Below are positions 1-11,293 of a DNA stretch of 64,000 nt, one piece after another. The translations under genes and the position numbers were made by a program. The notes under the pieces were generated by a model, which saw only the letters and a program-made list of their open reading frames with translations, had not been told where the DNA came from and did not search any database. This DNA is from Thozetella sp. PMI_491 (Eukaryota; Ascomycota; Sordariomycetes; Chaetosphaeriales; Chaetosphaeriaceae), in contig MU270023.1 of the NCBI GenBank assembly GCA_021432635.1, forward strand, positions 806,001 through 870,000. Direction: 5' to 3'. Every line of letters starts with the position of its first letter. Position 1 is the stretch's first letter.

Positions 1-638
1 GCGGTCTGGGGATGGAGTTGAACACCTCTTTGCACATGCTTTGACCTGAAGCACCCTACAGCTGCAGCCCGTCGTGGCGACCGAAGCTGCGAGTAGCCAT
101 CTCCTCCGTGTCGCCATGGCGCCATCGCAGGCCAAAGCGTCTCGTTGTCCGACAGATTCTCCATTAGGGGCGCATTACGCCATGGTCCGGGGTCGCCTGT
201 CACGCCAGATGGTGAATCGCGGGGAAGGACGCTAAGCCACACGAGGTGATTGGCCCCCGACTCCAGCGAGCCCGGCAAAGTTTATGCTCAAATTTTAGAG
301 GATAAGGGGACCCGGCGCCCTAGTCGTATCTGGACTGCAACGCGCCGCCAGCAGTGCTCGCAGGCGGAGAAATAGGGCACCCTCTATGCCGGACTGCTCA
401 AGTCGGCTAGCATCTCCGTGCGAACAGCCCCGTCGCCAGCCGACTCCACGTAATGGCGGCTCCGTGGGAGGTCTTGACTACGTGGGCATTAAGATTGTGT
501 GGAGGATGAGCTGCGCAAGTTGTTGTACAAATACCCGTCCGGCTGCTGTGGTCTCGAGGGCTGTCGCGATCGAATTGTCCCTCGCGCGCCCACGAACCTC
601 CGCCCTCGTTCGGTCCAGTCCATCGATAGCAATCCGCC
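1..638. other. Upstream non-coding stretch
   Basis: GC-rich sequence before the first supported gene. The open frames here overlap each other on both strands, begin at arbitrary ATGs and show no recognisable domain. The last part is presumably the promoter and leader of the gene starting at 639. Confidence 0.5.
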
Positions 639-1239
639 ATGTTCGCCTTGCCCGTCGCGTTGGTCGCCATGCCACTGCTGGCGCTCGCCTCCCCGGCGTC
701 GCCGCTGCTGGATAAGCGATCTGTGACCTGTCTCAAGGTCGGAGCCACCGCGACGGCCACCTGGACGAATGCCGCCGGCCAGACCTGCAAGTGGACCGGC
801 GTGGTCGGCAGCAACTTCGGCACTAACAGCGTCAACGGTGGAGAGTGAGTTTGCCCCGTCCCGCGCCCCGCCCAACTCGGCGCCCTTTTGTATGTTCATG
901 CTAACAGACGAGTAGTTACTCTTGGTACGCGCGCTCCTTGGCACTCTCGGCAAGATGCTGCGCCGTGGATAAATGGAAATGCTAATGTCTCTTAGCAACG
1001 GCCGGTGCGGCGCAGGGTGCACCGGAGCGGCACTCGGAAATGCCTACACGCAGGACTGCTTTTCGCACGACATTTGCTCCTGGTTCAACAACGCCAGCGG
1101 CGGCTCCAGCGACGCCAACTGCGGTTCGGCCTACTCGGCGGCGGTCGACGACACGTTGTTGGGGCTCATCGACGGATGTGGACAGAACAATCCGTCCAAT
1201 GCGGCATCCACGCCTACGACGGCACCGACATGCAGCTGA
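639..1239 (+). CDS. Small secreted cysteine-rich protein with phospholipase A2-like motif
   Basis: Two exons, 639-844 and 996-1239; the intron runs GTGAGT...CTTAG with a GCTAAT branch-like site, and the join gives 149 residues. The N-terminus is a hydrophobic signal peptide (about residues 1-18) followed by DKR, a likely Kex2 site. The mature part contains NGRCGAGC, then YTQDCFSHDIC. The order of a glycine/cysteine-rich loop followed by DC-x2-HD-x-C resembles the calcium loop and His-Asp active site of secreted phospholipase A2. The protein is small like that family, but the full fold cannot be confirmed by eye. Further cysteines (ANCGS, DGCGQ) suggest a disulfide-stabilised extracellular protein. 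The tail is Ser/Thr/Pro-rich. The exon structure is seen directly; a lipase activity is inference. Confidence 0.72.
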
Positions 1240-2092
1240 CATACCGGCCCCGCCGGCCATCAGGCTGCACGCAGCCAGCACGTCGAGGTGGGCTTACGAC
1301 CAAGGACCTCCAGGGCAAACATTGGGTGAAAGGAGGCGGTGAATCCTTATACGAGAAAAAGGACACTTTGTACATACAATTAAGCATGGGACCCAAGGAA
1401 GAGCCAGGCCAGGCAGACGATGTAATAATATAAGCCCAACGATAAAATTTAACCAGTCGCCTTTCCTGTCCAGGTTCGCGCCATTGACTCATTGGCAGGC
1501 GTACGCTGCCAGCCTCGCCAGGTCCCATCGAAAGGACCTGACTAACTATTGGGCGCAAACTCCAGCCGCCGGAAGAGGTCAAGCCGCTGCTGCAGGCACT
1601 CAGCGTTCTGCCGAATGATGTGGCAGCCCAACAGGCGGGTGACTCGAAATTTCCCCCTTCCGTGGCGGTGCAGGTAGCCCGCCCCTGAGCGGGCGACAGC
1701 CTTCGGACGTACAAACGTTGGGCTGGGCTGGACCCCGGCCCCCAAAACGCCGACTAGGTTCCCCGCGCCGCAGCGCCGCAGCCAAGGCGGGCGTCGGATT
1801 GGACGCAGTGTTTGCTCGCATCCTAACTAGGCTTATGGATTCTACCCCGGCGGTAATTTGACTCGCGTTATACAGCTGCGGCCGAGATGACGGGGGCCTG
1901 GCCTGGCGCCGCCGTTAGGTCGTGGAGTGCGAGCGCTCGGGAGAGTGTGGGAGTGATAAATCTGGGGGCCCCGGTCCGCACTGTCGGGCGCATGCCTCTC
2001 TCCCCTTCTCTCCTACGCGCCCTCTCTCGCAAGTGCGAACCCACCAAACGACTCTCGTTTTGCGCTACAGCACCTGCCGACCTCCCGTCGCC
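1240..2092. other. Intergenic region
   Basis: Contains the 3' flank of the first gene (A/T-rich around 1360-1450, with AATAATATAA and GATAAAAT stretches suited to polyadenylation) and the GC-rich promoter and leader of the gene at 2093. No open frame here has family-like sequence. Confidence 0.5.
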
Positions 2093-2851
2093 ATGCACTC
2101 GCTTCGCTCTCTCTCGCTTGCCGGCGCGCTCCTCGCGTCGCAGGCCCTCGCCGCTTTCGATACCCTCACCAAGCCGACCGACATGGAGAAGGTCCCGGCC
2201 GGCTCCACCTACACGGTGGAGTGGTTGTTGGACGACAGCTTCCCCACCGGCCCGGTGACCATTAAGCTGGCCGGCGGCGAAACCGTCCCGGGCGGGCTCG
2301 TCTTCCTCGACACCCCGCTTGTTGGTAAGTGTGCCACCGCTGGCTAGCTAAGGAAGCGTATCGTGTGCTGATTGGGGCGGGCTATAGAGCACTACGATAA
2401 CAGCAAGGGCAAATACGATTGGGCCGTCGACAAGTCGCTCGGCGCCCACAAGTACTACGGCATCTACGTCTTTCTCGAGTCCAACGCCACCGTCAACTCC
2501 TGGGGCTTCCCCTTTTCCATCACGGGCGGAGAAAGCGTCAGCGCGACGTCGGGGACTAGCAGCCCCCCGGCCACTACCTCGAGCTCGAGCACGCAGAGCG
2601 TCTTCGACAGCTCCGCCTCCGACAGCCCGACCTCGACCTCGGTCATAGTCAAGACCTCACCCAAAGCCACGTCGACCGGCGGGAGCGGGGGCGCCTCGAA
2701 CGGTACCCTCTCCACCCCGCCCGTCACCACGCCGTCACCGTCGTCCACGACCTCAAGCCCGGCGTCTAAGTCGTCCAACTTTGCCGGCCGGGCCGAGGCG
2801 ACAATGGGCAGTGTTCTGGGGCTGGTCGGGCTTGCCGCGCTCTTCATTTGA
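2093..2851 (+). CDS. GPI-anchored Kre9/Knh1-like cell wall protein
   Basis: Two exons, 2093-2324 and 2388-2851, with a 63-bp intron (GTAAGT...CTATAG); 231 residues. A signal peptide ends near ALAAF (about residue 21). Then comes a Kre9/Knh1 N-terminal-type module: LTKPTDMEKVPAGSTYTVEW opens it and YYGIYVFLES with a hydrophobic SWGFPFSIT strand closes it. This pattern is common in small fungal GPI proteins (Ser-Thr-rich membrane-anchored wall proteins). A long Ser/Thr/Pro stretch follows, suited to O-mannosylation. The C-terminus, SNFAGRAEATMGS plus a hydrophobic tail ending in LFI, is a typical GPI-attachment signal. I chose the ATG at 2093 because it directly precedes the signal peptide. The likely location is the outer plasma membrane or wall, with a role in wall organisation inferred from the family. 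Confidence 0.88.
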
Positions 2852-2888
2852 CGGCCCATCGTGGGTTTCGTAGTTATGAATATTATTT

Positions 2889-2894
2889 AATAAA
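2889..2894 (+). terminator. Polyadenylation signal AATAAA
   Basis: An exact AATAAA lies 38 bp past the stop codon of the Kre9-like gene in an A/T-rich 3' flank, a plausible cleavage/polyadenylation signal. Confidence 0.5.
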
Positions 2895-5341
2895 AGTTCT
2901 CATTTTAAGCGCGTTCACATGTGCGTGTGCCGCCAGTCCCTAGGTGGCTGTTTGTGACGGGCGATGGGAATGCGCCGTGGCAGATCCGGCCGGACTTGCA
3001 CTCGCAACCAGGCGAAAGTCCGTCTTCGGGACGAGTGACGTATATGGGCGAGAGCGCCAAGCATGTGTGTCTTGAAATCCATGCGGGAGCGACGTGCACC
3101 GATGACACAGATCCCCCAGAACAAGGGAGCGCGAAGGGGGCATAGACTAGGCGACGTATGGTTGCTAGCGGCAGGGAGCACTTGCTTGAGCACAAACATG
3201 CCAAGCCTCCCTTTATAAGTGCTGTCGGCGGCTTCCTATGCTCCTGGGACGGCTGACGGCGCATGCCGACACCCTAGCTCGCCGGCCACGGTGGAAACAA
3301 GGGTGGAAGAGTGGGCAAGGTTGTGCGAGGTTGCGGTGTAGCCGGGAAGCCATGTGGTTTTGACCTTGGGCGATAAGGCTCGCGCTGGCTTGGCGCAGCG
3401 GCAGCGTCCGCCCCAGCGCGCGACTAAAGTGTCTATCGGGGACGGAGCGTGTGCTACGCAAAGGTGCTGACAAGGGACTTTTAGCAATCCTTGGAAAGGA
3501 GTGGGCAGAGGGCAGCATTTTGCATCGTTGCACAGGTTTGGCGATCGCGCTGCGCTTATCGAGAAACCGATGCATCTCGACTTGTTCCTTGCATGCGAGT
3601 GGGGCCCATACTTGCTTCTGGATCGCTCCCTAACTACCTTATTACCTTTTAAGTACAGTAGTACGGATAGGTACCGTAGCTACAACCCGGGGCCTGTCCA
3701 CCCACCCGAACCCGTGGGGCGGCAAGGGCGGGCACCCGCGTGAATGCAGACCGGGTTTCTACAGGAAAGCTTGGGCTGGGGCCCGAGATCTGCCGATTCA
3801 AAGTTCCCAGGACGTGCATGCCCAGAGTTTTTGATCGTGCCTTTGTCTTTGTTTGCGTTTGATACATACTCAGGTACCGACGTAAGGTACCTTTCGTAGC
3901 TCCAGGCAGGCTCGTCGCGAAGTGCCTATCGGGGTAGGGACCGCCGAGTGATCCTGGGCGGCGGGCATGGTTGCGCCGAAATGTCAGCCTCAGAGAGAGA
4001 ACATCAGAGACGACATGCCACCATGCCACATAGCTCTGGCTCACGCGGTCAGCAGGCCGTGGCGGACATGTCGACGCAGCCGAGGCCCGTTCAGCTATCA
4101 GAAAAATTGGGCGTCGAATCTATGCCCCGATGCGGCGTTGGGAGGAGCGGCTCGGTGGGGCCAAGACTCATCTGAAGAGATAAGACAGACGCCCCAGTCA
4201 AATCCTCATGGCGCGTGTATCTGTGTGTCGGCGCACGCTACAGGCTCGTTGGGGCGCCGGCTCCGAGCAGTGGCGAGGAACGATTGGCCTGAGCAGCCAG
4301 CCGTAGCTTTCACGAGCATTCTTCGCCATTGTTCTTGTTCTTTCGTGTCGAAGCTTCAAAGGCCTGCTTCGATGCCGTGGCTGGAGACCTGGGATGGTGG
4401 ATATCTTGGGTGATGCGCCTTCTCTTTTCGTCGTGATTTATCTGCTGGTGGAAGCTTTAAAATTTTTGAAATTTTTTTTCTCTCAGGGTCCGCTCTTCTA
4501 CAATGAAACAACCGACTGGACCAGTGCAAATGTTGCTACTGTACCCCATACACAGAACCCATTACAGGACAGCACTGGTAATAGGTCGCCAGGCCACCCC
4601 CCCGGCAATCGGTCCGGCAGCTTATCTGGGCAGCGCAGAGGGAATAGCGCAGGCATTGGATGATGCGGACGGGTGCTCACTCCCCATCAATGTTAGCGCC
4701 AGGGCTTGGCACACCAATCGGGCAGGACGTCGCACGTACTTACCGACGCTCCCATTCTGGCGATCCATGGCCTACATGACTCTCCCGCCCGACACAGGCT
4801 CTTGGCCCTCCCATTTGACCATTTACAGCACGGCGCCCCCAGCGCGGTGGGGAGGCGTCTGTCTGGTGGGGGGGCACGGGCAGCCAAGACCAGCCAGACG
4901 AGGCCGATGGCCTGGTGGTGGGAACCGGGAGAGCAGGGCTGCTGCGCTGGGGCGATTCCACCCCGGGTTAGTGAGATTGGAGAGCGAGCTCCTAGAGATA
5001 AGGAAGAACCCTGTCTCCCGCGAGACCGTCCCGCTGGTGGCGGGACCCTTCTTGATAAAAAGGGAACACGCACAGCGCTTCTGCACCATCGCGTCGTCGA
5101 GATTCTTGGTCTTCCTCTCGTCTTGGCCGCTGCGCCGTGCATCCCATCGACTCCCGGAGTCCCTCGAGCTCGCTGCCTCTCTCAGCCAGCTTGCTTGCCG
5201 ACCCGTCTCTCGTCACTGGTTGGGATATATAATTTCTTCCGTCCCAACTCTGTGTGGACTGCCCCTCGCCCCGCCGAAGGAAGGAAAAAAAAAGACTTTC
5301 CCCTCCACCTTTAACTTGCTGCTTCCCACTCGCCGCCTACT
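2895..5341. other. Long intergenic region, promoter of the purine permease
   Basis: About 2.4 kb with no supported gene. Several open frames exist on both strands, the longest at 4503-5438 (+), but it runs into the permease start in another frame and has no domain. An A/T run occurs at 4455-4485. The last 150 bp are pyrimidine-rich with a TATATAA element and act as the permease leader. Confidence 0.5.
5226..5232 (+). promoter_or_regulatory. TATA-like box of the purine permease gene
   Basis: TATATAA about 110 bp upstream of the permease ATG, followed by a C/T-rich leader. Position and sequence suit a core promoter; there is no transcript start evidence. Confidence 0.4.
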
Positions 5342-7329
5342 ATGGAGGGCTTCAACCGCTGGGTGCACCGCACCAACGAGAAGATTGCGGTCAGTGCCGT
5401 TGGTCGTTACTTCCGGCTCGATGGCAGTGGACATGTGAGCTTCTACCCCCATGTCTCCCAGTCTGTTCGTTAGGGGATGGTCGCGTGCTAACCATTTGTG
5501 CTTCCTCAACCGCCAGCCCAAGGAACGCAAGGGGTCCTACTTCTTCACCGAGATCCGCGCCGGCCTGGCCACCTTTTTCGCCATGGCGTGAGTCTCCAGC
5601 TACCTCCCTTTTTGTTTTGCGTATTCGCCAGGACTAACCGGGGTGCGACGGATGAAGCTATATTATTGCCGTGAACGCCAGCATCGTGACCGACTCGGGC
5701 GGTACCTGCGTGTGCAACGGAGGCGCTGATGATCCTATCTGCGCCGTCAACACCGACTATGCCGTCTGCCAGAATGGCATCAAGCGCGATCTCATCACTG
5801 CCACTGCCGCCATCTCGTCTCTAGCTACCTTCATGATGGGTCTTTTGGCCAACATGCCCGTCGGTCTCGCTCCCGGCATGGGCCTCAACGCCTACTTCAC
5901 TTACACAGTGGTCGGCTTCCACGGCACCGGCTTGGTGCCTTACCAGACTGCCCTGACTGCCATCTTCGTCGAAGGCTTCATCTTTTTTGCCCTCGCCCTC
6001 TTTGGCATGCGCCAGTGGCTAGCCCGCATGATCCCGCGCTCCATCAAGCTCGCCACCAGCGTCGGTATTGGCCTGTTCCTTACGCTGATCGGTCTGACGT
6101 ACTCGGAGGGTATTGGCCTCGTCGTTGGCGCCACCGCGACTCCCCTCGAGCTTGCCGGCTGCGTGTCTGGCCTGCGCGATGCTGACACCGGCGCCTGCCT
6201 CGACGGCGACAAGATGCGCAACCCGGCCTTGTGGGTGGGCATCTTCTGCGGTGGTATCTTCACCTCCATCCTGATGATGTACCGCGTGAAGGGCGCCATC
6301 ATCTTCGGCATTATTCTCGTGTCCATCATCTCGTGGCCGAGGACGACCCCGCTGACCTACTTCCCCTACAACGCAGTGGGCGACGACTCATTCGACTTCT
6401 TCAAGAAGGTCGTCGACTTCCACAAGATCGAGAACACGCTCAACGTGCAGAACTGGAGCCTGGGCCAGTACGGTGGCCAGTTCGGCCTTGCCCTGATTAC
6501 CTTCCTTTACGTTGACATTCTGGACTGCACTGGCACGCTTTACGCTATGGCCCAGCACGCCAGCCTCATCGACCCTGTGACGCAGGACTTTGAGGGATCT
6601 ACTATGGCGTAAGGACACTTTCACTCTCATGCCTTGCCCCCACCGTACACCATTACTGACCTGCTGCACAGCTATATGGTTGACTCTCTCTCGATCTCGA
6701 TCGGCGCTATTCTCGGCACCCCGCCCGTGACCGCCTTCATCGAGTCCGGTGCTGGTATCAGCGAGGGTGGCAAGACCGGTCTGACTGCCATGTCGGCGGG
6801 CATATGCTTCTTCATCTCCATCTTCTTTGCCCCGATTTTCGCCTCCATCCCGCCCTGGGCCACCGGCTGCGTCCTGATCCTCGTGGGCGTCATGATGACC
6901 AAGGCCGTTGTCGAGATCAACTGGAAGTACCTAGGCGACGCCATCCCCGCCTTCGTCACCATCGCCCTTATGCCCTTCACTTACTCTATCGCCGACGGCC
7001 TGATCGGCGGCATCTGCACCTACATGGTGCTCAACGGCACCGTTTGGATCATTGCCAAACTCTCGCGAGGCTATATCGTGCCGCCCAACTACGACGAGAA
7101 GGAGCCCTGGACCTGGCGCATCCCCGGCGGCATCCTGCCCCCCTGGATGGTCCGCCTCACCAAGGGCAAGAAGGATTTCTGGAACGAGGACGCGCGCTCC
7201 GTCTCGGAGGCTGTGCCCGAGACTGTTGCCGTCGAGAGGGAGGGCAAGACCTCTGGCTCCGACGCGCCCGAGGAGCAGCCCGTGAAGGAGCCTGTGGCCG
7301 AGACGGAGGCGAAGCCCAAGGAAGCTTAA
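5342..7329 (+). CDS. azgA: AzgA-type adenine/guanine/hypoxanthine permease
   Basis: Four exons: 5342-5434, 5517-5587, 5658-6608 and 6672-7329; 590 residues, the usual size for fungal AzgA. Intron ends are GTGAGC...CAG, GTGAGT...AAG and GTAAGG...CAG. All joins restore family-like sequence, for example FFAMAYIIAVNA and STMAYMVD. The N-terminus MEGFNRWVHRTNE with a following RLDGSGH is cytoplasmic. NMPVGLAPGMGLNAYFTYT is the diagnostic AzgA substrate-binding region; later ILDCTGTLYAMAQ and GTPPVTAFIESGAGISEGG are the other conserved helices. About 12-14 hydrophobic segments are visible. The charged tail is rich in Glu, Lys and Pro. The family imports adenine, guanine and hypoxanthine by proton symport across the plasma membrane for purine salvage or nitrogen use. 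Uric acid or xanthine transport is less likely because those carriers (UapA type) have different motifs. Confidence 0.94.
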
Positions 7330-8370
7330 AGCTTGGCCTCACAGTGTTTGGTCTATCGAATGTGCGTATGAGAAAGCCTTGGAGAAGCCTTGGCCGTATG
7401 TAGTGTAATCAATGAAACCCATACTATTCTGTCACCAGTGTCCATACTATCCGGTGCTCTCCGTGTTCTCTGCGATAATAACAGTGCCAGCTGTGGGACG
7501 ACGCGCCGAACCACAGAAAAAAAGTTTTTTGCCCGCTTTTGGTCCCCAGCTAGCACCCAGTCCAGTGTCGCGCCATCGGACAGCCAAGCATGAATCGACC
7601 CACAGCTGCACGCGAGACCCTCCATAGCTACCCTCGTCTAATTAGTGCAGATTCGGCATTCGGCCGACTCCCGAGGAGACTGGCTCTCTTGAGCAAGGGA
7701 GCCGTATCCGTCCATGCACCCCATGGCAGAAACGGTCAACAGTGCCGTGCCCTATAGGCATGCATATTCGAAATAAGGCTGACGGCCGCGGGACGACGGG
7801 TATAGGCCCGTCTCACTTAGCATTAGGTAAATCCCCATGCCCGGGAGGTCAGCATACTGTCACCCGATGCTACGGCACCGCGGAGGTATAGTGCCGCTTT
7901 GGGCAATGTGGACAGAACGAGACTGGGCGCCAGCCAGCTTCCGCGCGCCCGGGGCAGTGACGTAGACGAACTAATCAGCTCGGCGCGTCGCCGGAAAATA
8001 GATCTGAGGCGAAGTTGCCGCTTTTCGAAAGCCGTTGTACTTAAGCAGCCTTGTGGCGAAGCTCGGGAGCGCGGCTCTCGGGTGCTAGCGGTAAAGAAGG
8101 GCGATGGCGCAAGCCGCTGGCACGTGCCATAGTGACACCGCTTAGATGTCCAGTTTGGGAGGACTTGAGTAAGTCTGCTGCTCTGGGTAACCTCCGATCG
8201 GAATCGCGATGTCAGAAATAGTGTGTTGGGGTTCTTGGGTAGGTTTCCATTACGTGGGTGAGAGACACACACTCGCCGGGGCTCGAACATTTTCTCCTGG
8301 CGGAGGGGTTAGAAGGGGGACCCGACTGCATGCATGTCTAAGGCCCCCACCTCCCGGGTATCAATACCTA
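7330..8370. other. Convergent intergenic region
   Basis: 3' flanks of the permease (+) and the F-box-like gene (-). Only short conflicting open frames, with no RNA gene or repeat seen. Confidence 0.45.
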
Positions 8371-9807
8371 TCACCCGCCGGACGTGTTGGCCATTCTCCG
8401 GGTGTCATTAAATATCCAATCTCTTTCTAGGATGGCCATCGCGCCTGTGAGGCAGAGGCGGGGGCCATCCCACATGATATAGCCCCAGCGACGGATGGAA
8501 TCTCGCCTTGTGGCTGCGGCCGGGTCCGAATAGTACGACCAGCCGGCGCGCTCCCAGGCCGGTGACTTAAGCCTCATGTCTTCGTCCATCTCGTCGCCGT
8601 GCCGGCCGACGGTGACCTGACGCGCTCGCTGCATGTTGGCCCTCCGGATGAAGAGCTTTTCCCAGAGCCGTGTGCGGTGTGCGGCCAGGATCAAGCGTCC
8701 GTCCTTCTCGACTAGTTTTCCCTTGGGCCAGGGTACCGGGTCGTGCATTATTTCTGCGAGGTGCTCGTCGTCTCTGATGTCAAAAAGCACCGCCTGCAGC
8801 AGCTCGAGCCCGCGGCCTGTCGCTTCTCTCAGTCGGCAGTGTTGTATCCCTGTTGTCAGACAGCCCGGGGCGTCAGTCACTTGCGAGCTGAGATGCGCGG
8901 AACCACCTTGCTCGCACATTGAGACGTGTGAGGGAGTGCAGAACTTACAGTCATTTGTGCTGTCTGGTTTCTGCGATGCTGCTGTCGACGGGCCGCTCTG
9001 CGATTGGACAGTCTCCAGATGCATCTTCCAAGCAATGTCATCAAGGGCTTGCCGGTATGTGTCCTTGGCGTAAACATAGATGCAGGCCATCTCTTCCACC
9101 TCCCATGGGTAGAGCATGGCGGTGTAGGTTTCTATGAGGTCGACGAATTGGAAGGTTGACCGTTTCTCGCCGCGAGGGTCCAGCGGCCCGGGACCAAACA
9201 GATTGCAGCATAGCTGGAAGCGGTAGAGGGCCCGCATCAGACGTATCTCCTCGGCTCGGCTGGGGGCTTCGACCGGCCGCGAGCCTCCGGCTTCACTTGG
9301 TAGATGTGCCAGTGCCCAGCCCACGTAGTAATGCATCAGCGGCTGGATGATGGAGGAGAGGAAGCTTGCCATCTGCACGGCATCTTCCTCGGCAAGGGTT
9401 CCCGTGATGGTCTGATTGGAAGCTGCTTCACGTTCGTCCCGGTAGTATGCGAGGAACTCGACGATGCTCGGGGTCGACTTTGGGAAGCGGTCCGCGCTGG
9501 TCTGGGACACGGCCCATGCATCCACGAAGACTGGGCCAAGGGTGCACTGCAGTGACCGACATAGCAACGACCTGCGCTCTAGCAGATACTGCTGGTGGAA
9601 GATGGGGGATGCATGCACAATGGCTCGCAGCTCATCGAAGCCGAGTAGGAGGAGCACTTCCCGGCGGATCTCAGGAGGCAGGTTCTCGAGCCGCGTCGGC
9701 GGCCGGCCGAGTCGACCAGGCTGTCCCGCGCGCCCGTTTCCGTTTCCGTTCCCGTCCCCGTCGCCGGAAGCTGCGGGTCCTCGTATCTGGGCCCCACCAT
9801 TTGACAT
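8371..9807 (-). CDS. F-box-like domain protein
   Basis: Single-exon gene of 478 residues. After a low-complexity Gly/Asn-rich N-terminus (GDGDGNGNGNGRAG), residues about 40-85 read RLENLPPEIRREVLLLLGFDELRAIV and continue HASPIFHQQYLLERRSLL. This LP-x-E-hydrophobic pattern with paired helices is typical of fungal F-box or F-box-like domains. The remainder is a soluble alpha-helical region with no motif I can name, as in many Sordariomycete proteins of this sort. If the F-box works, it would bind Skp1 and recruit a substrate to an SCF ubiquitin ligase, but the substrate region is unrecognised. No signal peptide or membrane segment. The gene converges with the purine permease. Confidence 0.75.
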   Translation of the reverse strand: MSNGGAQIRGPAASGDGDGNGNGNGRAGQPGRLGRPPTRLENLPPEIRREVLLLLGFDELRAIVHASPIFHQQYLLERRSLLCRSLQCTLGPVFVDAWAVSQTSADRFPKSTPSIVEFLAYYRDEREAASNQTITGTLAEEDAVQMASFLSSIIQPLMHYYVGWALAHLPSEAGGSRPVEAPSRAEEIRLMRALYRFQLCCNLFGPGPLDPRGEKRSTFQFVDLIETYTAMLYPWEVEEMACIYVYAKDTYRQALDDIAWKMHLETVQSQSGPSTAASQKPDSTNDCKFCTPSHVSMCEQGGSAHLSSQVTDAPGCLTTGIQHCRLREATGRGLELLQAVLFDIRDDEHLAEIMHDPVPWPKGKLVEKDGRLILAAHRTRLWEKLFIRRANMQRARQVTVGRHGDEMDEDMRLKSPAWERAGWSYYSDPAAATRRDSIRRWGYIMWDGPRLCLTGAMAILERDWIFNDTRRMANTSGG

Positions 9808-11293
9808 GGCGGGGTAGGTGACCGGCAGAGCCGTACGCCTGGAGCTTTCGAGATGTTAGGATAGAGGATAGATAGGTAGGGTACTTAGAATCGCATCGAA
9901 GGGGGACGTGCCAACAGCCAAATAAAAGTAACAAAGGTTCTGCCTCGTTCGCATCTTTGGCGCGGCTGAGTCATATGACTTCCCTATGCTGGCTGTGCCC
10001 GTTGCTGCCTGCCAACTAGCACTTTGGAATATGGTGCGTGCAGTTGGTTGGACGAAGGGGCTGAGACCAACAGAGCGGGTCGTCAGCCGAGCTTCCGGAG
10101 TTCAGCTGGCGAGTAAACACAAACTCCTGACGCAAACGGGCAGCTGGGAGCAGGACACTGCATGGCCGCAGTCTCACGCTATCCAGCTATATGAAAATTA
10201 ATGTTTTTGAAAGTACGTACCGGGCACATATGGTACATATGGATACCAGTTCTACCGCGCAATGAGCTGCCGCGAGATGGTCGTAGGTCGCACAGGGCAG
10301 TCTGGACAAAGGCAGCCAGCTGAACCAAAAATGTGTATTGCGCACTCAAGTCACACTGCAGCTACAAGGGGGTTGCAACAGCATGTAGGTCTGGATGAGC
10401 ATGTGTAGGCTTGAGCGCCAGGAAGTAATTACCTACCTGGGTAGATGGTTGTAAACTGCGAAAAATCATGCATATAATCAAAGGCCTATGTAACGACACG
10501 CACTCCGTTCCGCCATAGGGGCAAAAGATCGGCCTATGATTGCTTTCCAGTAATCCATAGGGTGCGTGAAACCACTTATATAGCTTGCAATCCACCACCT
10601 TTAGTGCGTGGTATTACACTTCCACCTAAAGTAATCACTCTTAAACATTATTTATATATATATAGCTTTTATAGTATATTTAACCGAGGTTGAGCTATAT
10701 TACTAATGATCTAAGTGATTATTAGATATACTCTAGCGTTAGATTGTTATAAGGCACTACAATAGTTAATCTAGTAGGAGGGATAATCTTAGGGTGTATT
10801 GCTTGCACCAATGATGTGCTAGTAGGAATCAAGTATATTATCTAGCTCGATAGCTTAGGTTAGAGCAAGGCTAGATCCTTAGAGATACAAGTAATTAGTG
10901 GCGGGAAGCAGAGCGGGATGTATATAGCCACCGCGCGCTACACAGCCTAAGATAGAGCAAGGGGCATGGAAGAATCTCCACGGTTAGATCTTCACGTTAT
11001 TAACGAGTTAGCTACAGGATCTGTTGTCTCTAGGAATAAAGAGATAATTAAAGGAAGAGCAAAACCTGATCACAATAGCCTTAAGATATATTACCAAGGG
11101 AAAGGCTCTAAAAGCAAAGGCTAACCTTGGTCAAAGAGGTTCCACATTTAATAATACATCTAAAAGGAGAAGACACATATATTCCACACCTAGGGATATA
11201 TTTTCTTTCTCAAAATTTGTTTCAACAGCCAGCCGCCTGCCTCGTACAAGATTTAAACGCCAGGAACTACCTTAGATATTAAAAGACAGGCCT
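9808..11293. other. Promoter of F-box-like gene, then TA-rich decayed block
   Basis: The first part is the upstream region of the F-box-like gene. From about 10600 to 11280 the sequence becomes strikingly rich in TA dinucleotides and broken frames, the look of RIP-degraded repeat DNA. No intact transposase, reverse transcriptase or terminal repeat could be recognised. Confidence 0.55.

Noticed and set aside
4503-5438. 311-codon plus-strand open frame upstream of and overlapping the purine permease start
   Set aside because: It overlaps permease exon 1 in another frame, shows no domain, and runs through the TATA-like box and pyrimidine-rich leader.
8255-8300. GGGGCTCGAAC string resembling a reverse-strand tRNA T-arm
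   Set aside because: No complementary stem and no A box at the right distance.
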